Shown: in pieces, positions 10,653-23,961 of the stretch
How the letters are laid out: each line of letters starts with the position of its first letter
Numbering within the stretch: position 1 is the first letter of the stretch
DNA from: Monosporascus cannonballus
Taxonomy: Eukaryota > Ascomycota > Sordariomycetes > Xylariales
Reading direction: 5' to 3'
NCBI GenBank assembly: GCA_004154925.1
Contig: QJNS01000135.1
Span: forward strand, 146,983 to 210,982
Length of the DNA: 64,000 nt
The notes under the pieces: generated by a model
What the model was told of the DNA's origin: nothing
The model's database searches: none
Seen by the model: only the letters and a program-made list of their open reading frames with translations
Made by a program: the position numbers and the translations under genes

Positions 10653-12899
10653 TCTGGAATGTTATGGGAGAGTGGAAAGGCATGGTCCCACCTCGTCTTG
10701 CTCCTTCGGGCTTTGGACGCGCCTCTGTGTCTGTGTGCTGCCGGAGAATTTGTGTCGTCGCTAGTATTCCCATTCCCGGTTGACCTAGTGGCGTCGTTCC
10801 TACAGGGTTTGCTTAGCGGCATCGCCTCATGCGCTTCCACTGAGGGGCCTTCGTCGTCTCGGAGAGTGTTGGAGACTTCGTCCCCAAGTTCGTTGTGGGG
10901 TACAGTGGAACTATGTGTCCTGGCTTGCACTGGCGCTTTAGGTATTTGGTAGACCGGGAGAGCAACAGGGGATACACAGGGCGCATATTCGGTAGTCGGC
11001 CCAAACTGTTCATCTGCTAGGCGTTCGACGGGGACGGTAACATCCGGACTTCGATGATGAGTCAGGTCGGCGGTGTTCGAAGTTGCCGTATCGGGTTCGA
11101 GCCCTGACAAACACGGGCGAGGCGGGGGGCAGTTTGGTCGATGCCCGCAATTCTGCGCCTCCGGCATTTCCTCCCTTCGTCTTTGGCTTCCCCTTATGTT
11201 CCAATGCTAAAAGAAAAGAGTATTGTGCTAAAGTTTGAAAGAGTTGATACCAAGTGCTCGTCGCAGCCGGCGCAACTGCGAGAGGAATTTCGCATGTATG
11301 AAGTCTGATGTCGTTGTTGGAGAACGGGGGTCTGGGCTCGTGCGAGCAGTTGGGCACGCCACATCACGGCGCATCTACGGCCAATCATCTCCGCCTGTTA
11401 ATTTAGGCTGGCAACATCGTGGCTGTGGTGAAATGATCTGGGTCCATCTCGAAGCAAAGGATACCAGTCTGATCGCGCAGCCTCCGGAGAGACGAAACAG
11501 GTACTGCAGTCCCGTTGGTTGAGCCCCAGACGATCGCATTCGTTCGGTGCCAGGAGATATCGACGCTCTTCGAAACAGAGGGACATATGGAAACGGCAAC
11601 AGAGTCAGGTACCCATCTCACAGTAATTTTTGTTACGGCAAGCCGACTTATCGGTTCAATGCAGTCGTCTCCGTACTTCCATTCGGCCCGTAAAAGATGG
11701 GCGACGACGGGTACGGACGAGTCCCGGCCCGGCAACGGGTGGCTCCGGCCACCTACCAATAAGCCCACAGCCGATCAACGGAACAATTAACTTACGGCGG
11801 ACCATCCTCCCTAAAGTTACGGCCTCGTGTGACCGATAGCAAGCGCGACGTTACTTTATCGGCAGAATTCGCGATGGAAGATACATCGAGGAAAGCCATT
11901 ATATCCACCCAAAAGCAGCTTCCGGAGGCCCCAGACTCTGAATCAATAAAAGGGCGATGGAGGCTTACTAGGGAACCGGGAGTTTCAGCGTCTTTCGTAG
12001 TTCCATGGCCCCCTTTTAGCAAGGCGAACAAAAGAGAGAGCTAGGTGAATGGACTTGGAACGCGGATAAACCGAGATGGTGGCGCGAGAAGTCCACTGGG
12101 TCAATCATTTAGGCACCTACCACTGATGATTTTCTCTAACTCTTCCCCCCATAACAAAGACACCTAGCTACTTCCCTAGTTAGATTGCGTCCAAGACCGT
12201 TTTTCTTCTCTTGATAACTATTATATAGTTCCATCGAATACATCCTCACTTATCTCTCGTTACCGTCAGGAATCACCACCGTCACGGCGCGGGCGGATGC
12301 TGACTGTGACGATAATCCGCCCGTAGCCCAAGAGCAGAGCAGTAAAGACCAAATTAATTCTTAACCTGCAAACGGCGTCAATCTGGCATAGGCATCCCTA
12401 AATGCCGAGTCCCTTAATGCTACATCATTAACGGCTTTAAAAGTTCCTTGTCCCCCATTCCAGTAGCTTTGATAGCCTAATATGCCTATCGGCAAGAAGC
12501 TGGAGGTGGCAGGCGGGAACCTAGGAACTGGGAATGGAAACTCAGAAGAATTGGAAACGGCAACCAGGGCGCCGGAAACGGCGTACTGAGGGCTTATAAT
12601 TGCGGGTCTCGTGGCAAAAAAAAAGGCTATCAAGCGTAATTATGTTACCAGAAGTTGCGTTTATGGCGGAACTACTAGAGCTCCGTGTGCATCGCATCGG
12701 CAAAGCCTGGCGTGCATTTTTCCAATCTACCGCAACCTAGTTTGAAGCCGGCGCTACCGTCTTGTCGTCCGGCCGGAAAGGCGACGGCCTTTACCAGTGC
12801 TAGTGCAATAAATGCAAAGATGCATTAAAGGGGGGCTATAGGAGAGAGAAAAGACAAACACACCGCAAGCCGCCATCCCAATGCATGCCGTTGTAGGTT
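10653..12899. other. Intergenic region with unassigned short frames
   Basis: Several overlapping minus-strand frames (10,649-11,167; 11,010-11,357; 11,403-11,768; 12,361-12,633) of 90-172 codons occur in this normal-composition DNA. They overlap each other in different frames, and I recognise no domain or convincing splice structure. They may be further gene relics or chance frames in DNA of about 50 percent GC. Confidence 0.35.
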
Positions 12900-13388
12900 T
12901 TATCTACGGGTGACATGTTTTCCGCAAGGCTCCTGCGGCTGCTCTAAACACTGGTTGCCGTTCGCAGTCGCGCTTGCTTGACTGCATTTCTCGCGGCACT
13001 CGCGGTCCTTGGAAAGAAAATGGGCCCAGTCCCCGGCCGCTCGGCCATGGCAAACCAAGAGCCGAGACGCCAGCGTCTGCGTCGACAAGGCGTCCTCCGA
13101 ACTGAGCAGTGGCCTGGCCCATGGCCCTGATGCAGCCCAAGAGGGATGGCGTGATAGATCCAGAAAAGAGTCAGTTACCAAGGGCTTGTCATGAGGTATG
13201 AAAGAACATGCTGGCATCGACGAGGACGGGACCCCCGCGTTAAGTTCGTTCAGGCGGCCGGGCCGGAAGGGGAACCTGCCAAGACAAAAGGGGGAATCTT
13301 CGACGCCGTGCTCTCGAAGGGAAATGGGGTCCGACGCCAGGCCCAGCCGATTGGGTATCATTGCATCATTAGCAAATGAGGGGTTCAT
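12900..13388 (-). CDS. Hypothetical protein, 162 codons, unsupported by homology
   Basis: A single ATG-started frame of 162 codons in a locally GC-richer patch. Composition is plausible for a protein (six Cys, C-terminal CREKC and PCGKH segments), but there is no signal peptide, transmembrane segment or recognised domain. A 78-codon frame overlaps it in another register. It could be chance; it is listed because it is the longest uninterrupted ATG frame between the HET relic and the cyclin gene. Confidence 0.2.
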   Translation of the reverse strand: MNPSFANDAMIPNRLGLASDPISLREHGVEDSPFCLGRFPFRPGRLNELNAGVPSSSMPACSFIPHDKPLVTDSFLDLSRHPSWAASGPWARPLLSSEDALSTQTLASRLLVCHGRAAGDWAHFLSKDRECREKCSQASATANGNQCLEQPQEPCGKHVTRR

Positions 13389-15464
13389 CCTCTTTTTTTA
13401 ATGACGTGCATAGGATTTGCGGGCCTAGCGGCTTTGAAAAGGAAACCGGGTGCTTGCACCAAGTAAACGTCCTTACCAAGTACACACGACGACTTCGGAT
13501 CCTGAGTTGCAGAGTACGTGGATACTCAAGCCCGTATGTATGGCTGTATGAATGAATGGGTGCATCTATAGGAGGTACCTAGTAATAACTAATAACAGCC
13601 TCTTCCAATTTGGAGCCACAAAGACGCAGGATTAACAGGTGATCGGCCCCGCGCCTCCGGCGGGTGACTGCATATGTATGTACGAAGATTTCTTGAGCTG
13701 AGGGGGCTCTGTCTTGGATCGCTATGCAAACTTGTGACAAGGCATGATGACGCTATCATCAAATTATCTGCTGCCTACGAAGGATCCAATAATGTCGATC
13801 TGGGACAGAAGATATCGATGTAATAACTCGCCAGGGGCGGCTCATGTGAATGTTGACGTACCGTCCAATGTTAGCACTAATTAGCCATCGAAGTCCAGGG
13901 AGGCGCTTGTTGCCTGCCACGCAACTCGGTTTGCTTATGTTGAAACGACTACCTATTATGTGTCAGTCGTATGTATTAGGCAATAAGGTTACGGATTTGT
14001 GAGATCTCGTACCGGAGACATGGCACGCCACGCCCGATGCGAAGCGCATGTCAGGAGAATTGCGTAACGAATTGCGGCACGGGGAACCGGGCCGCGCATG
14101 ATACCATCAGCATGGTGGCGAAAGGTTCACCAAATCCAAGCCTCACCCAGAGCCAGAGTTATTCCCCATACCTACGCATACGTTACTCGCGGTTCTTGGG
14201 ATGTGTGCTCAAATAGTATTCCTAGGGCTTCGGCTTTGCCAGAGGCGCTACTGCAGGCACTTTAACTTGGATCCGCGAAAACCCGGCACAACCGAGTCTG
14301 GCCGTGACGCTATCCAATGCTCACGCACCACATACTTACCTACCTAGGCTTGGGTTTGCTTGGTAGGTAATATCTGGAAGTTTGCCTCTTCTGATCGAAT
14401 TTCCGGAGCGCTTCTGTCCACATGAGGAAAGCCTTTTTAACTTATATGGGAGTGCATGCTGTCTCAACGCTAACAACACTCTCGGTTTTGGTTGGCTGCC
14501 TTGCGAAGGATCGGTCCCCTTGAGACGTCTTCTTATCCTTGTAAGCCCATCAGACTACTTGGTTTACCCGGGGGTAATCTTCATGAGGTGTGTGAGCTAG
14601 TCGAAAGCACGAATTTACGATATTGGATCAGGGTATGACAGGACATTCCGCTTAAACCTAGGCATGTTCACTAATTCAGGTAGAGAGAAGCTATGGTGCG
14701 TTGAGGTTTTCACAATTTGCTTTTTGTGTTTTGGTTCTAGTACTGCGATTACGCGCAGCGAGAGCAGAGTGCAGTGATATCTCGAGCTAGTCTCCTCGGC
14801 GGCTTCAGGCAGTGGAGGGCCCAGATGTGACAGGCATAATTGGCAAACAGCAACCGCTCGCCGGAAAAGAACCCCATCTCAAGCATTTTCCTTCTTTTTA
14901 AGCTCTGGGATCTGTGCCCATCGCGGCCTCGCTTCTCGTACAAACTCAGCGCATGTCGGCTACTGAACCCCATACCTTTCCTGAACCATCATGCCAGTCA
15001 TGAAAGACAAAAGCACCCATCTGCAGGGCCAATAACCAACGAAAAGAGTGAAACGTCCTACACGAAGAACCGTAACCAACAAACTAACAAATCCCTATTT
15101 ATTGTGTGGAATCCCGCGCCATTGCGAAGTAGGGCTGGCCCTGAGACCTGGAGGCCGGAAGAACACTCATCGAAGATGGAAGCCTGGGCAACGCTAGGAA
15201 GCGCTGCGATCCAGGCGGAGTGCCAATTAAAGGAATCGAGTTGACCCGAACAAGGTGTAAATATAGGGAAGGCAAGCACAGCTGGGTGGAAGCACAGAAG
15301 TTCCAATCTTGATGCTAACTGCCATGCTCCCTCCCTTTCCAGCAAGAGAGCATCTCTGCGTAACACTTGCGAAACCCCGCAACAACACAAACCGAGCACC
15401 TCGTCCGAGAGGTGGCGCGATATGCCGCTTTGCGCTCCTCAAGCGTAGACCCTTCGGCATCTCT
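13389..15464. other. Intergenic, no supportable gene
   Basis: Normal composition with many stops in all frames. The plus frame 14,840-15,244 (134 codons) and minus frame 15,058-15,399 lie across each other and resemble nothing I know. No RNA gene seen. Confidence 0.35.
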
Positions 15465-15686
15465 CTATGGGGCATAGCCATCCAAAAACAGACCTCCGAG
15501 GCAGTGGGCTAACTCGTCGAAAAGGCAGGCTTCCATGGTGAGCCGCCCCCGCCAGGTCTTCCAAAGGTGCCGTGCGATGCCGATTAGTAGCTTGCCGTGT
15601 GGCTCGTCTCGCGCGATCATGGGTGACCAAGCCACCTGCGCTGTATCCCTGATAAATCTAAAATCTATTGTGTGACATGCAACCAA
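15465..15686 (-). CDS. Short conserved-looking open frame, function unknown
   Basis: A 73-codon ATG frame whose translation has a strongly protein-like, Trp-rich pattern (FIRDTAQVAWSPMIARD, then LWKTWRGRLTMEACLFDEL). It may be one exon or the surviving piece of a larger gene; minus-strand frames on both sides (15,665-15,853 upstream and 15,227-15,481 downstream) could hold neighbouring pieces in other frames. I do not recognise the family and could not place splice sites. Confidence 0.25.
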   Translation of the reverse strand: MVACHTIDFRFIRDTAQVAWSPMIARDEPHGKLLIGIARHLWKTWRGRLTMEACLFDELAHCLGGLFLDGYAP

Positions 15687-16253
15687 GGGAAATTGTGGTT
15701 GAACGACTGGATGATGGACCGCCGTTTATAATCCATCTCTTTTAAACGCCCATGAAAATCAGTTCCTGCCGCCGCTCCTAGAAGGGGGTAATCGGACTGA
15801 TCGCAGTCTATCACAATGAAGAAAAAGAGCCCAGACCCATAAAGAAAAATCAATCAACGCCGATTAAAGTGATTAGGAACGCGAATCGTAGAAAGTGCGA
15901 TCGGTCGAGGTGAAATGGCGCCCATCGCGTGAAATACCGTAACAACACGCCGTGACAGCAGGTCACCGCAGAAACGGGGTGACCGCAGCGGCGTCGCAGA
16001 TCTGATCCTCAAAAACCATCTCAAATTCAAGGAACGCGGTCCCGTTGCCATCCGTGAGAAACTCCTAGGGTATCTGAATAAAAAAACGTATGTTCCTGAA
16101 TATACCGTAACAAAATGTCGAAACCGACCTCATCAACATTAATCTCAGCCAACGGCTCAAGTCCTTCCGAACTTTCGCAGATGTAAGACATGAATCGTTA
16201 GCCTAAACTTCGTCTACGACGCTCGAGGCGTAAGACGATCAGACCAACCAGGC
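15687..16253. other. Cyclin 3' flank, nothing recognised
   Basis: Normal-composition DNA downstream of the cyclin gene, presumably including its 3' untranslated region. No further gene is supported. Confidence 0.35.
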
Positions 16254-17345
16254 CTAGCCCAAGACGGGCTGACCATAGGCATGGTGGTGGAAGTAATGCC
16301 CAGTCTTGGAATGCAATGCTGTCAAACACTGCGAGCAGTTGCACTCAGCAACGCTCGAGTCCCAGTGATTGTGACTGTGACTGTAGCCATTGAAGTAGGG
16401 CTGGTGAAGTGAGCCGGGCCTCGAGGCGTAGTGACCAGCAGGCTGTTGGTAGCCTCGATAGTCTCGGCTGTAGTCACGATTGTAAGTGCCCGCGGCTACG
16501 GCATGGTTGAACCACTCGTTGTATTGCGAGTTAATCGAGGTAGCAGAGCCGAGATATTCGGGGGTGCCATAGCCCGAGTCCGGCGGGGTCAGTGGCGGCA
16601 CCTGACCCTGAGACCAATGGCGATGGTACTGGTTTGACCATGAGCCCTCCCGAGAGCGGAAACCAGCCGCAGCTTTCGCCGGCCCAATCATTCCGGCGTG
16701 GACGGTAGCACGATCGAACTCGGCGATCTCTTCGGGTGTCCATCCTTCGTAAAGGAGTGGGTGGTGTGTTCTGACAGGATCGTGTCGGATAGATGTCACG
16801 AGGGGAGCCAGTCTCTCGCGGGCAAGGGCCTGTGATTGCTGTTGTTGCTTCTGCTGCAGCTGCAGCCTCTTCTTGGTCTCCTGCCACTCTTGCCAGTTCT
16901 TCAACCAAGCATTGAAATCGTGACTCCGATCGAGATTGACATAGAGAACCCAGCCAATTTGCTCTAGCCACTGATGTTCGATCGTGTTGAGCTCGGACAC
17001 AGGGATGCCGCTGACCTCAGACCACGACCGGTTCTGGAACGTGTTGTCGTCGAGGAACTTGCTGCCCAAGAGCAAAGCGACGGTGAGCATCCTCCAGGCC
17101 TCGCCCTCCTGCGGCTTGAACGGGCCTGCGGCGTTGAGCGAGTTAACTCTCTTCGCCAAGTAGTTCATGCCAAGGAGGATGGTGGTGCTAGGCAGCCGGG
17201 TGGATGTCAAGACCTGCGAAACGAATTTCCGAAAGGCATTAGTAACCGCGGCGTTAGGGAGGATGATTCTCATAGCCATCTCCGCCACATACTCTGCCAT
17301 CATGTCGGTCTCGTAATCGAGAACCGCGCACACGCCGCCCGGCAT
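16254..17345 (-). CDS. Pho80-family cyclin, Clg1-like
   Basis: A 363-aa intronless protein. Residues about 15-165 form a cyclin N-terminal domain of the Pho80/PCL type: FRKFVSQVLTSTRLPSTTI, then LLLGSKFLDDNTFQNRSW and a WLEQIGW helix, the block by which these cyclins bind Pho85-type CDKs. A coiled, Gln-rich segment follows (about 170-195), then a low-complexity tail rich in His, Tyr and Gly, as is usual for filamentous-fungal Clg1 homologues. Partners of this group link nutrient state to growth and cell-cycle control; the exact Pho85 function here is inferred. The ATG at 17345 opens directly into the conserved block's leader and has no upstream in-frame ATG nearby. A 5' region of 700 bp or more without another gene may hold a long leader and regulatory sites. 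Confidence 0.85.
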   Translation of the reverse strand: MPGGVCAVLDYETDMMAEYVAEMAMRIILPNAAVTNAFRKFVSQVLTSTRLPSTTILLGMNYLAKRVNSLNAAGPFKPQEGEAWRMLTVALLLGSKFLDDNTFQNRSWSEVSGIPVSELNTIEHQWLEQIGWVLYVNLDRSHDFNAWLKNWQEWQETKKRLQLQQKQQQQSQALARERLAPLVTSIRHDPVRTHHPLLYEGWTPEEIAEFDRATVHAGMIGPAKAAAGFRSREGSWSNQYHRHWSQGQVPPLTPPDSGYGTPEYLGSATSINSQYNEWFNHAVAAGTYNRDYSRDYRGYQQPAGHYASRPGSLHQPYFNGYSHSHNHWDSSVAECNCSQCLTALHSKTGHYFHHHAYGQPVLG

Positions 17346-20300
17346 GATGACGACTGCGAAGGTTGGTCTCCGTCAAAGATCAAAGATCGACCTTTGCCGG
17401 AGAAATGATCTACTTCAAGCGCGTGGAAGAGGTTGCTCAGCCGCGTGGAGAACCACAGCACTGCTGGCTTTCAAATCCAAGGCCGAAGGCAGATTAAGAG
17501 CGTGAAGGGGAAAAGGTTGGCGAAAACCTTATTGAGCTACTCGAGCCATGAATCAGGTTCCCCTTTGGGTAAGACAGTCCGAGTTCGTCGCGGATGAGAG
17601 GAAAGGTCGTCCAAGGCAGAAAAGGTAAGTCGTATGTAGGCGGCAACGACAAAGACGATCGCGAGAAACACTGTAGGGAAAAGCTTTTCTGCAAAACCTA
17701 AAGGAAAAGAATGCTCGGAGATGGTTCGTGATGCAAGACTACCGAAGATCTGTTTGGCCAGAGGGTTGTCAGGTGGGAAAGGGAATACGCTTCTCCTTGA
17801 GCGACAACTCCCACTTGTAGGAGGAAATAAGCAGAAAAGGAAACCTGAAACCTAACGACGACTCCTCCCAAAAAGTAAATTTTGGTCGAGGTCGATGAAT
17901 TGACGGCGGTCGTTTGTTTCGAGGTTTGAAAGAAGAGAGGGTCGGAGGAAGAAGGAGTGGGTAAAAAGAAAGAGTGATGAATGTCAGCCAGTTGTGTTAT
18001 TATGGAAGAGGAAGTGGAGAAATTGGTTAATCCCAAAAAGGAAATACGCCAGTGAAGCAATTAATCAATTCATGACTGATTCGACAGATTACCCCGTTGC
18101 CCTACTATTGTAATAGGTAGCAGGGCGGTACACTCAGTACCCGCCTAAGTTCTTTAATATCCAAGTACCGCAAATACATTTACTGTTCCCAGTGTTTAAT
18201 AGAATGTTAATAAAGAAGAGATGATGCAGAAGTAAGGTGCTGGGTATGATAATAAATGGATTACCAGTATTAAAGTTAGGCCACAGGGAGATAGCCGATG
18301 TAGGTTATCAATGTAGGTATCTATGTGCCTTGATATACGTTCTCTATATACATTACATGCGCGGGCCATAGGCGGTGCCATTACTTACGAGCAAGTACCT
18401 ACCAGCCTCGCAGCTCGCAGCTTGTAGACGCAATGTTCTTGATAGGTACATAGCGGAGTGGACGTGATGACAAAATGCAAGCACCAAGAATCACACCAGC
18501 ACAAGGGTTTGGGTAGGTAGGTTTTCAGATGGGGGTCTGATGGTGTGGCCACTCTTGCTATGGGCGTATTGTAGTTTGCAGTTGCCGGACAGGCTGACTG
18601 CGTGCAGATTACACATAGGGACTCATGTGGTGGACGTAATTCATATGTTGAATGCGCTAGTCATGACAGTATGTATGTATGTATGTATGGGGTTACGTAG
18701 TAATGGCTCCATGGAAGCGCGTGGGTAGGGGGAAATCTCGGTTTCAAGGCGAAATGATAGTCATAACCCACCCATCATGCAAATCCAGCCACTCATCCTA
18801 ATTCATTGGCTGGCTTCGTTGCTCCCACCAGCCTTTTTCCAGATTATTGTGTTAGTGGTAGTGGTATTTATGTAATGAGGAAATAAAAGCGCAAACTCCG
18901 AGGACAATTTGAGTGCCACCGAGGACCGATTCGCATGTCAGGAAAAGTTTTGACTGCTTAGCCAGTACTCTAAAATGTTGGCATTTGTCACAGAATGTCT
19001 ACTTCTTAGAATCGAGTCAGGTGGAGTAGGTTCGTGCAACTTCAAATTGGTTTAGATGTACCTGTGTTTAAACTTAAAAAATATTCGCTGACAAAGAAAG
19101 GGTGAGCGAATTATGAGAGCCTCGCCATAACGATTTACGTTAGGAAAAGGCTGCACTGTCAATGATAAAGCCCATCGCTAACCCTTGTGCACGAGGAAGT
19201 GGATAGGGGCTGCTTTGCTGCATGCATTCAGCGAATACAGGCGACCAAGACTACGTACTTACGTACAACTCTTGGCTGTGTGTTCGGTTTGTCTTGGTTC
19301 CTCGACGTGCCTCGATACTCGAGACTGCCACCATGCCCTAAAACCTTAGAGCAAGCAATGAAGGTCCACATTTAGGGTACGCATGCACTTGGTTTTTGTA
19401 TCGTCCAATGTAGCAAGTATATATGCCCTCGCTTGATGAAGATACCGTGTGAATAGAAACAAAGCAACGCAGATTCACTCGGCCGACCAAGCCAGGCCAG
19501 CTGGCCCTTGAACAATCATGTCGTGCAGTAGCATGTGGTATAACCCTACTAGCTGCCCAGGCTCTGGGCAACCAGGGATTAGTTAGTGTAAGAGATTGCA
19601 CGGGTGAACACAGCCAGATGGGAAATCCAGGAAGAGCATTGTCATCCAATACGTGACATGAACTGGTCCATTCAGGGAACCCTCATGCGCGTTCCGAATC
19701 AGATCTTTATTGGTTATGTGGACAACCCTTCGTCTTGCGAAAGTCACGGGCGAATTTGAGAAGGAGGCTTTCATGCTGAGGCACATACTTCGTCCAATGC
19801 AAACTTTGCAAAAACCATTGGCAAGATATTCATTCAAACCATGACAGAAATAAGGGTCCCTTCTTAGCGCGGATAATCTTTAGCACGGTTAGCGTAGTGC
19901 TGGTCGAGTTCTGCTATTCACTGTAGGGACCAACAGCGAACGTGTCCAGGTTTGCATCTATCGGGAGTCAATCCCAGTCCCCGTACCTTAGTCCCTACAA
20001 TCAGGATATGTCTCCGTAATAACCGGAACCCTAATTGCGAAGTTGATTTGTTCATCCCCAGTCTCTGGTCTTTCTCCTCATCAAGTTTGCATATGGTCGC
20101 ATGCAGCTTTGCCTGACTAATGTATAAACTAACGGCTTGCGGCAATCGACGGTTAGAGAAAGCGGCTACCAGACACTCCTGTGTTTTAACCGCTCAGCCG
20201 CTGTAAAGCTCTTCTGCTTGGTGGAATGTAGGAATGCAATACTGCCTTGCCACACGTCTCCTTCGAGATGGGCAATATCTAACTGCCGTATCAGGCATAC

Positions 20301-23300
20301 TGGTTTCCTGTCTTGAGATTTCTCCGGGCTTACCTGGGGAGGATTCCCCGTTGGGGCTCCCCATCATCTCGGTTCTATTGTTCCTTGTTCTCCGCGTGTC
20401 ATGTATTTGGCTGATTGCGCCCCATGCATTCCTCTAAACACGAATGCCATTTGCTGCAGCGTATCCTGAAGTGGTGCACAATTAATAAGAGACGCGGCAT
20501 ACCACGTGTTAGAACCCAGTCTAGTTGCACAATCCAGAGTGGGATCCATTGCATAGCCAGGGTACATTACTTTAGAGGCCGTTTTCATAAACGAGATTGT
20601 AATTCCATACTGCATTCATTAGCACCTTACTTCATTGACGCGCATTTCGCCGGCAGTAAGCTACAGTCGGTAGCTACTTCATATGTATGGCCAGCAAGGG
20701 CATCCAGGTGTGCATACGGGCTCTTTGGTATTTGCTATGGCGTTCAATCCGGCCGGGGTCTTGGAAAGCCGGGCATCCAACGTTGTTCCCACGATTTAAT
20801 CCAGACGGTTTGCGCCAAATATAAACTGATCGGCCTACTTCGTATACAGAACAACCCCCCGGAACCTGCAGATTTAGGTTTTTATCTAACGCGCAGGCGT
20901 GTATGCTTTCGTATCTTCGCACGTCTGCAGTGGGATGGACACGATTTGGACTGCATTTTGCTAGCCCTTTATTAAACTGCCATCGTGGAGTTTGATTCGT
21001 TCGATTAACAGTTGTTTTCGGTCAGTCTTGAAGGTATAGTTGGAGTTGAGACGGGCTAAGACCATCACCTAAACCGGCTCGCAGTACAAGGACAACGGCT
21101 CTTGTCAAAGAACCCAGCAGAGAGTTAGTTCCCTTTGTGCACGCCGTCAGGTTGCCGCTTTGTCAGAGCCTAACGCGTCGACAGGTTGCAACTTCGCAAC
21201 CTATCAGACGCTAGACAATTCAAAGCTACCTAGTCCAGTTGAGACCATAGATCTTCGCACAGAATACTGAGTAAAACCAATAAGAGGGTTCAAACAGCCC
21301 CTACTATGTAGTTGCCTTCTGTGGCAACGCCACAGTTAGGTGCAACTGAGAATTGTTATGCATTCAACTTATTGATAAGGCTTTGGACGCCGCGTTACCG
21401 GCGTAGCAGTGCGGAACAAGAGCTATATGTAGAGATTACTATGTTAAAAATTTGCAGACGGAACGTTCCTCCTAAATTCATAAAAGGCTTAATACAGCGA
21501 ATGCGTACCTAATTTTTGTGAGCCTGTCACCTCTCATATAAGGCATTGATCTTGGTACTCACCACCATGGGGGGGTGTACTGGAGCAGATGCCAGAAGGG
21601 CCACAACCTCGCCTACCGATGCTCCAGAAAACCCCACCACCTCCGATGCAGCTTCGAAAGACTCCTTACTCCTCCCCATTGCATATATCCCGCAGGAAGA
21701 GGGGACAGTCACCAGAGGACAGTCTGTCTTCCACACGCGTCGGCCCAGAAGATTTTCGAGCCAACCAAAGGGAGAATTGCAGTACCTGACTAATCTGAGC
21801 TGCGTGGGTGGGCTCTAGCCGGGTGGCCCGGTTGTCCGCCAACCAACCTCACGCCAAACAAACCGCTGCGCCCACATCCTTGCAATAGGGGACACCGCGT
21901 AGGACCTTCCTCACTGCACTACCCGGAACTGGCTTCTGATCGACCTCGAATATTGCGGCTACGCTGGAGGAGACCGGACTGCACGTATAAGGTTTGCCAC
22001 TTCCCGGAAGGCAGAAATTTTGCAAAGTCGGTGACGACACAATTGGTGTGAGCCGCCCGAGTTCACGAAGCTTCCAAAGAGCAACCAGGCCCCAGAAAAG
22101 CCCTGAAGCCCGGCCAACGGAGGAGTCTCTCAACAACGACCGATGAAGTCACACTGGCCTGACTGGATACCCGCAATTACCACTGCATTACCGCTTGCCT
22201 GCTGCCCGCATCACTGCATCCATCTTGCGGAGCTTTTTGAGCTTTTTTTTGCTTTCGACTACCCACAAAGTACGTAGAAATCCAATTATGGCTCAAACCA
22301 CCGATAGCACCGCGCTTCCCCTCCCAGCGGACGGTCTTTGGGCATCCTCTTCCCCACCTACCCGCAGGCCGTACATAGGATCTCGCATTTTACGGCTAGA
22401 TAGCCTCGGACTTGGCAAGAAGAGAAAGGCCGTCGAAGCTGTCGATGCGCCGTGACGTTCTAGGTCCAGACAGAGTCAATGAAGCTTTTGGTAGGTAGTT
22501 CCCGATTCGGCGCTCTGCATGTGTCTAAATCTCGGGCGGAAAAATTCTCTTCATACCACATGACCCGAGCTGGGGTTTCGTCTCAAGAGTCGATGACACC
22601 ATTTTTGGCACACGAGGAGAACACTTGCCAGGCTTGCATAGCCACTGGGCTCGTTAACCTCAGGTGCACCAGCTCCAGATCTCAGAAATGTGACTTTCGG
22701 TTCGCCTTTTGAAGAAAGGCCACATCAAGGTATTACTGTACGGTAAGCGGTGTAGAATATTGATTCCACCCGACAGGACCATTTTACTGCATGTTTAGGC
22801 ATCCCCCACCCCGCTCTCAATGACCTTCCTTCCGCCCCAGTTATATTAACCAAGTCAAATTGTTAATCGGTCGGAACTAAAGGCCCTCCGGTAACCCCAG
22901 CGTAATTTCTCATTTCCCCATCCTGATTAAGTGCACTGCAGCACCACCAGCCCAATGCTATTTATACCAAAGCAAGTATCAAGGCCACAGACCTTCAGTG
23001 GGCTCCTAACCCCACCCTTAACTTATGTGGTGGCTAGCTAAGTTTATATGTCGGTAGTCAGCTGTTAATTGGTTGCAGTACTACCCCTATGGCTTGGTGC
23101 GGATGACTTTCTGATGGCGAGGATAATCAATGGTCGGTTGCCAAAGAGCGTTTAGTTCCGGTCAATTAACGATTCGACTTGATCAACCCGACTTGGGCGC
23201 TTTGGTTCCCAGACATCCGCTCGATTAACACGTGAGCCAAGTGAGATACGACTTTGCAGGCAAGTTTTCATTATCCCTATATGGGTGAATGTCAGAACTG

Positions 23301-23961
23301 AGAAACCCCTTAATGGGTAGATACTCATCTACTACACACAATACCTACCTCATATGACACATATCGGCAGCCTGGATATAATGTCGTTGCAGGTCGTAGC
23401 CATAGATCGGATTTATTTAATCACCGACAGCCGCGTACGTACCTAAAATGCCCCGTGAGATATGACAGAACCCATATTGGAAACGCTGGGCAAGCATCGG
23501 CCAGACAAACCGGCCAGCCAATACAATGCATCCCGTCAATCCAACTCCCCACGATGAATCATCCATGTCAGAACAGGACAGATAGGCTGCTGCTGCATTT
23601 CGACTCCCCGCCACAGCCGAGCGGAACGAAACATTCCTCCTTTTTCTGGGTCTCCACACCGTTGAACCCGACCGCTGACGTAAACAGCCGCCGACAGCTC
23701 GCGTGCGTCCTATCTGGTTTGACTCGTCAGTTTCGCAATGGGACTGCCACGCTGAGAGCAAGACGTATTTTGAAGTTGGGCCACGACACCGCCTGCAATA
23801 TTGAGCCGTACCTGCGAATTAGCATAGACCCCTCCTTGTCGACTTTAGCTTGTATTTTACAACACAGATACCCATACTGCAGCGTTCCGCTTAGGATTGT
23901 ATGTTGTGCTGCAACATTATTTATATATCACCAATAGTAATAATAATAACTTGTTGCATTT
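17346..23961. other. Long gene-poor stretch
   Basis: About 6.6 kb of normal-composition DNA with no frame I can assign. The first 700 bp is probably the cyclin leader and promoter. The largest frame (20,415-20,975 plus) begins at a TTG, not an ATG. Others (21,849-22,136 minus; 22,195-22,455 plus; 23,417-23,761 minus; 23,455-23,937 plus) overlap each other and lack domains. There are no tRNA or 5S rRNA signatures. It may contain relics too decayed to read. Confidence 0.4.
18669..18689. repeat. GTAT microsatellite
   Basis: Five uninterrupted tandem copies of GTAT in the gene-poor region. Confidence 0.7.

Noticed and set aside
10649..11768. Overlapping minus-strand frames upstream of the HET relic
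   Set aside because: They overlap in different frames, lack domains and do not extend the HET reading frame.
20415..20975. A 186-codon plus-strand frame
   Set aside because: It starts at TTG, has no domain and is crossed by frames on the other strand; taken as chance.
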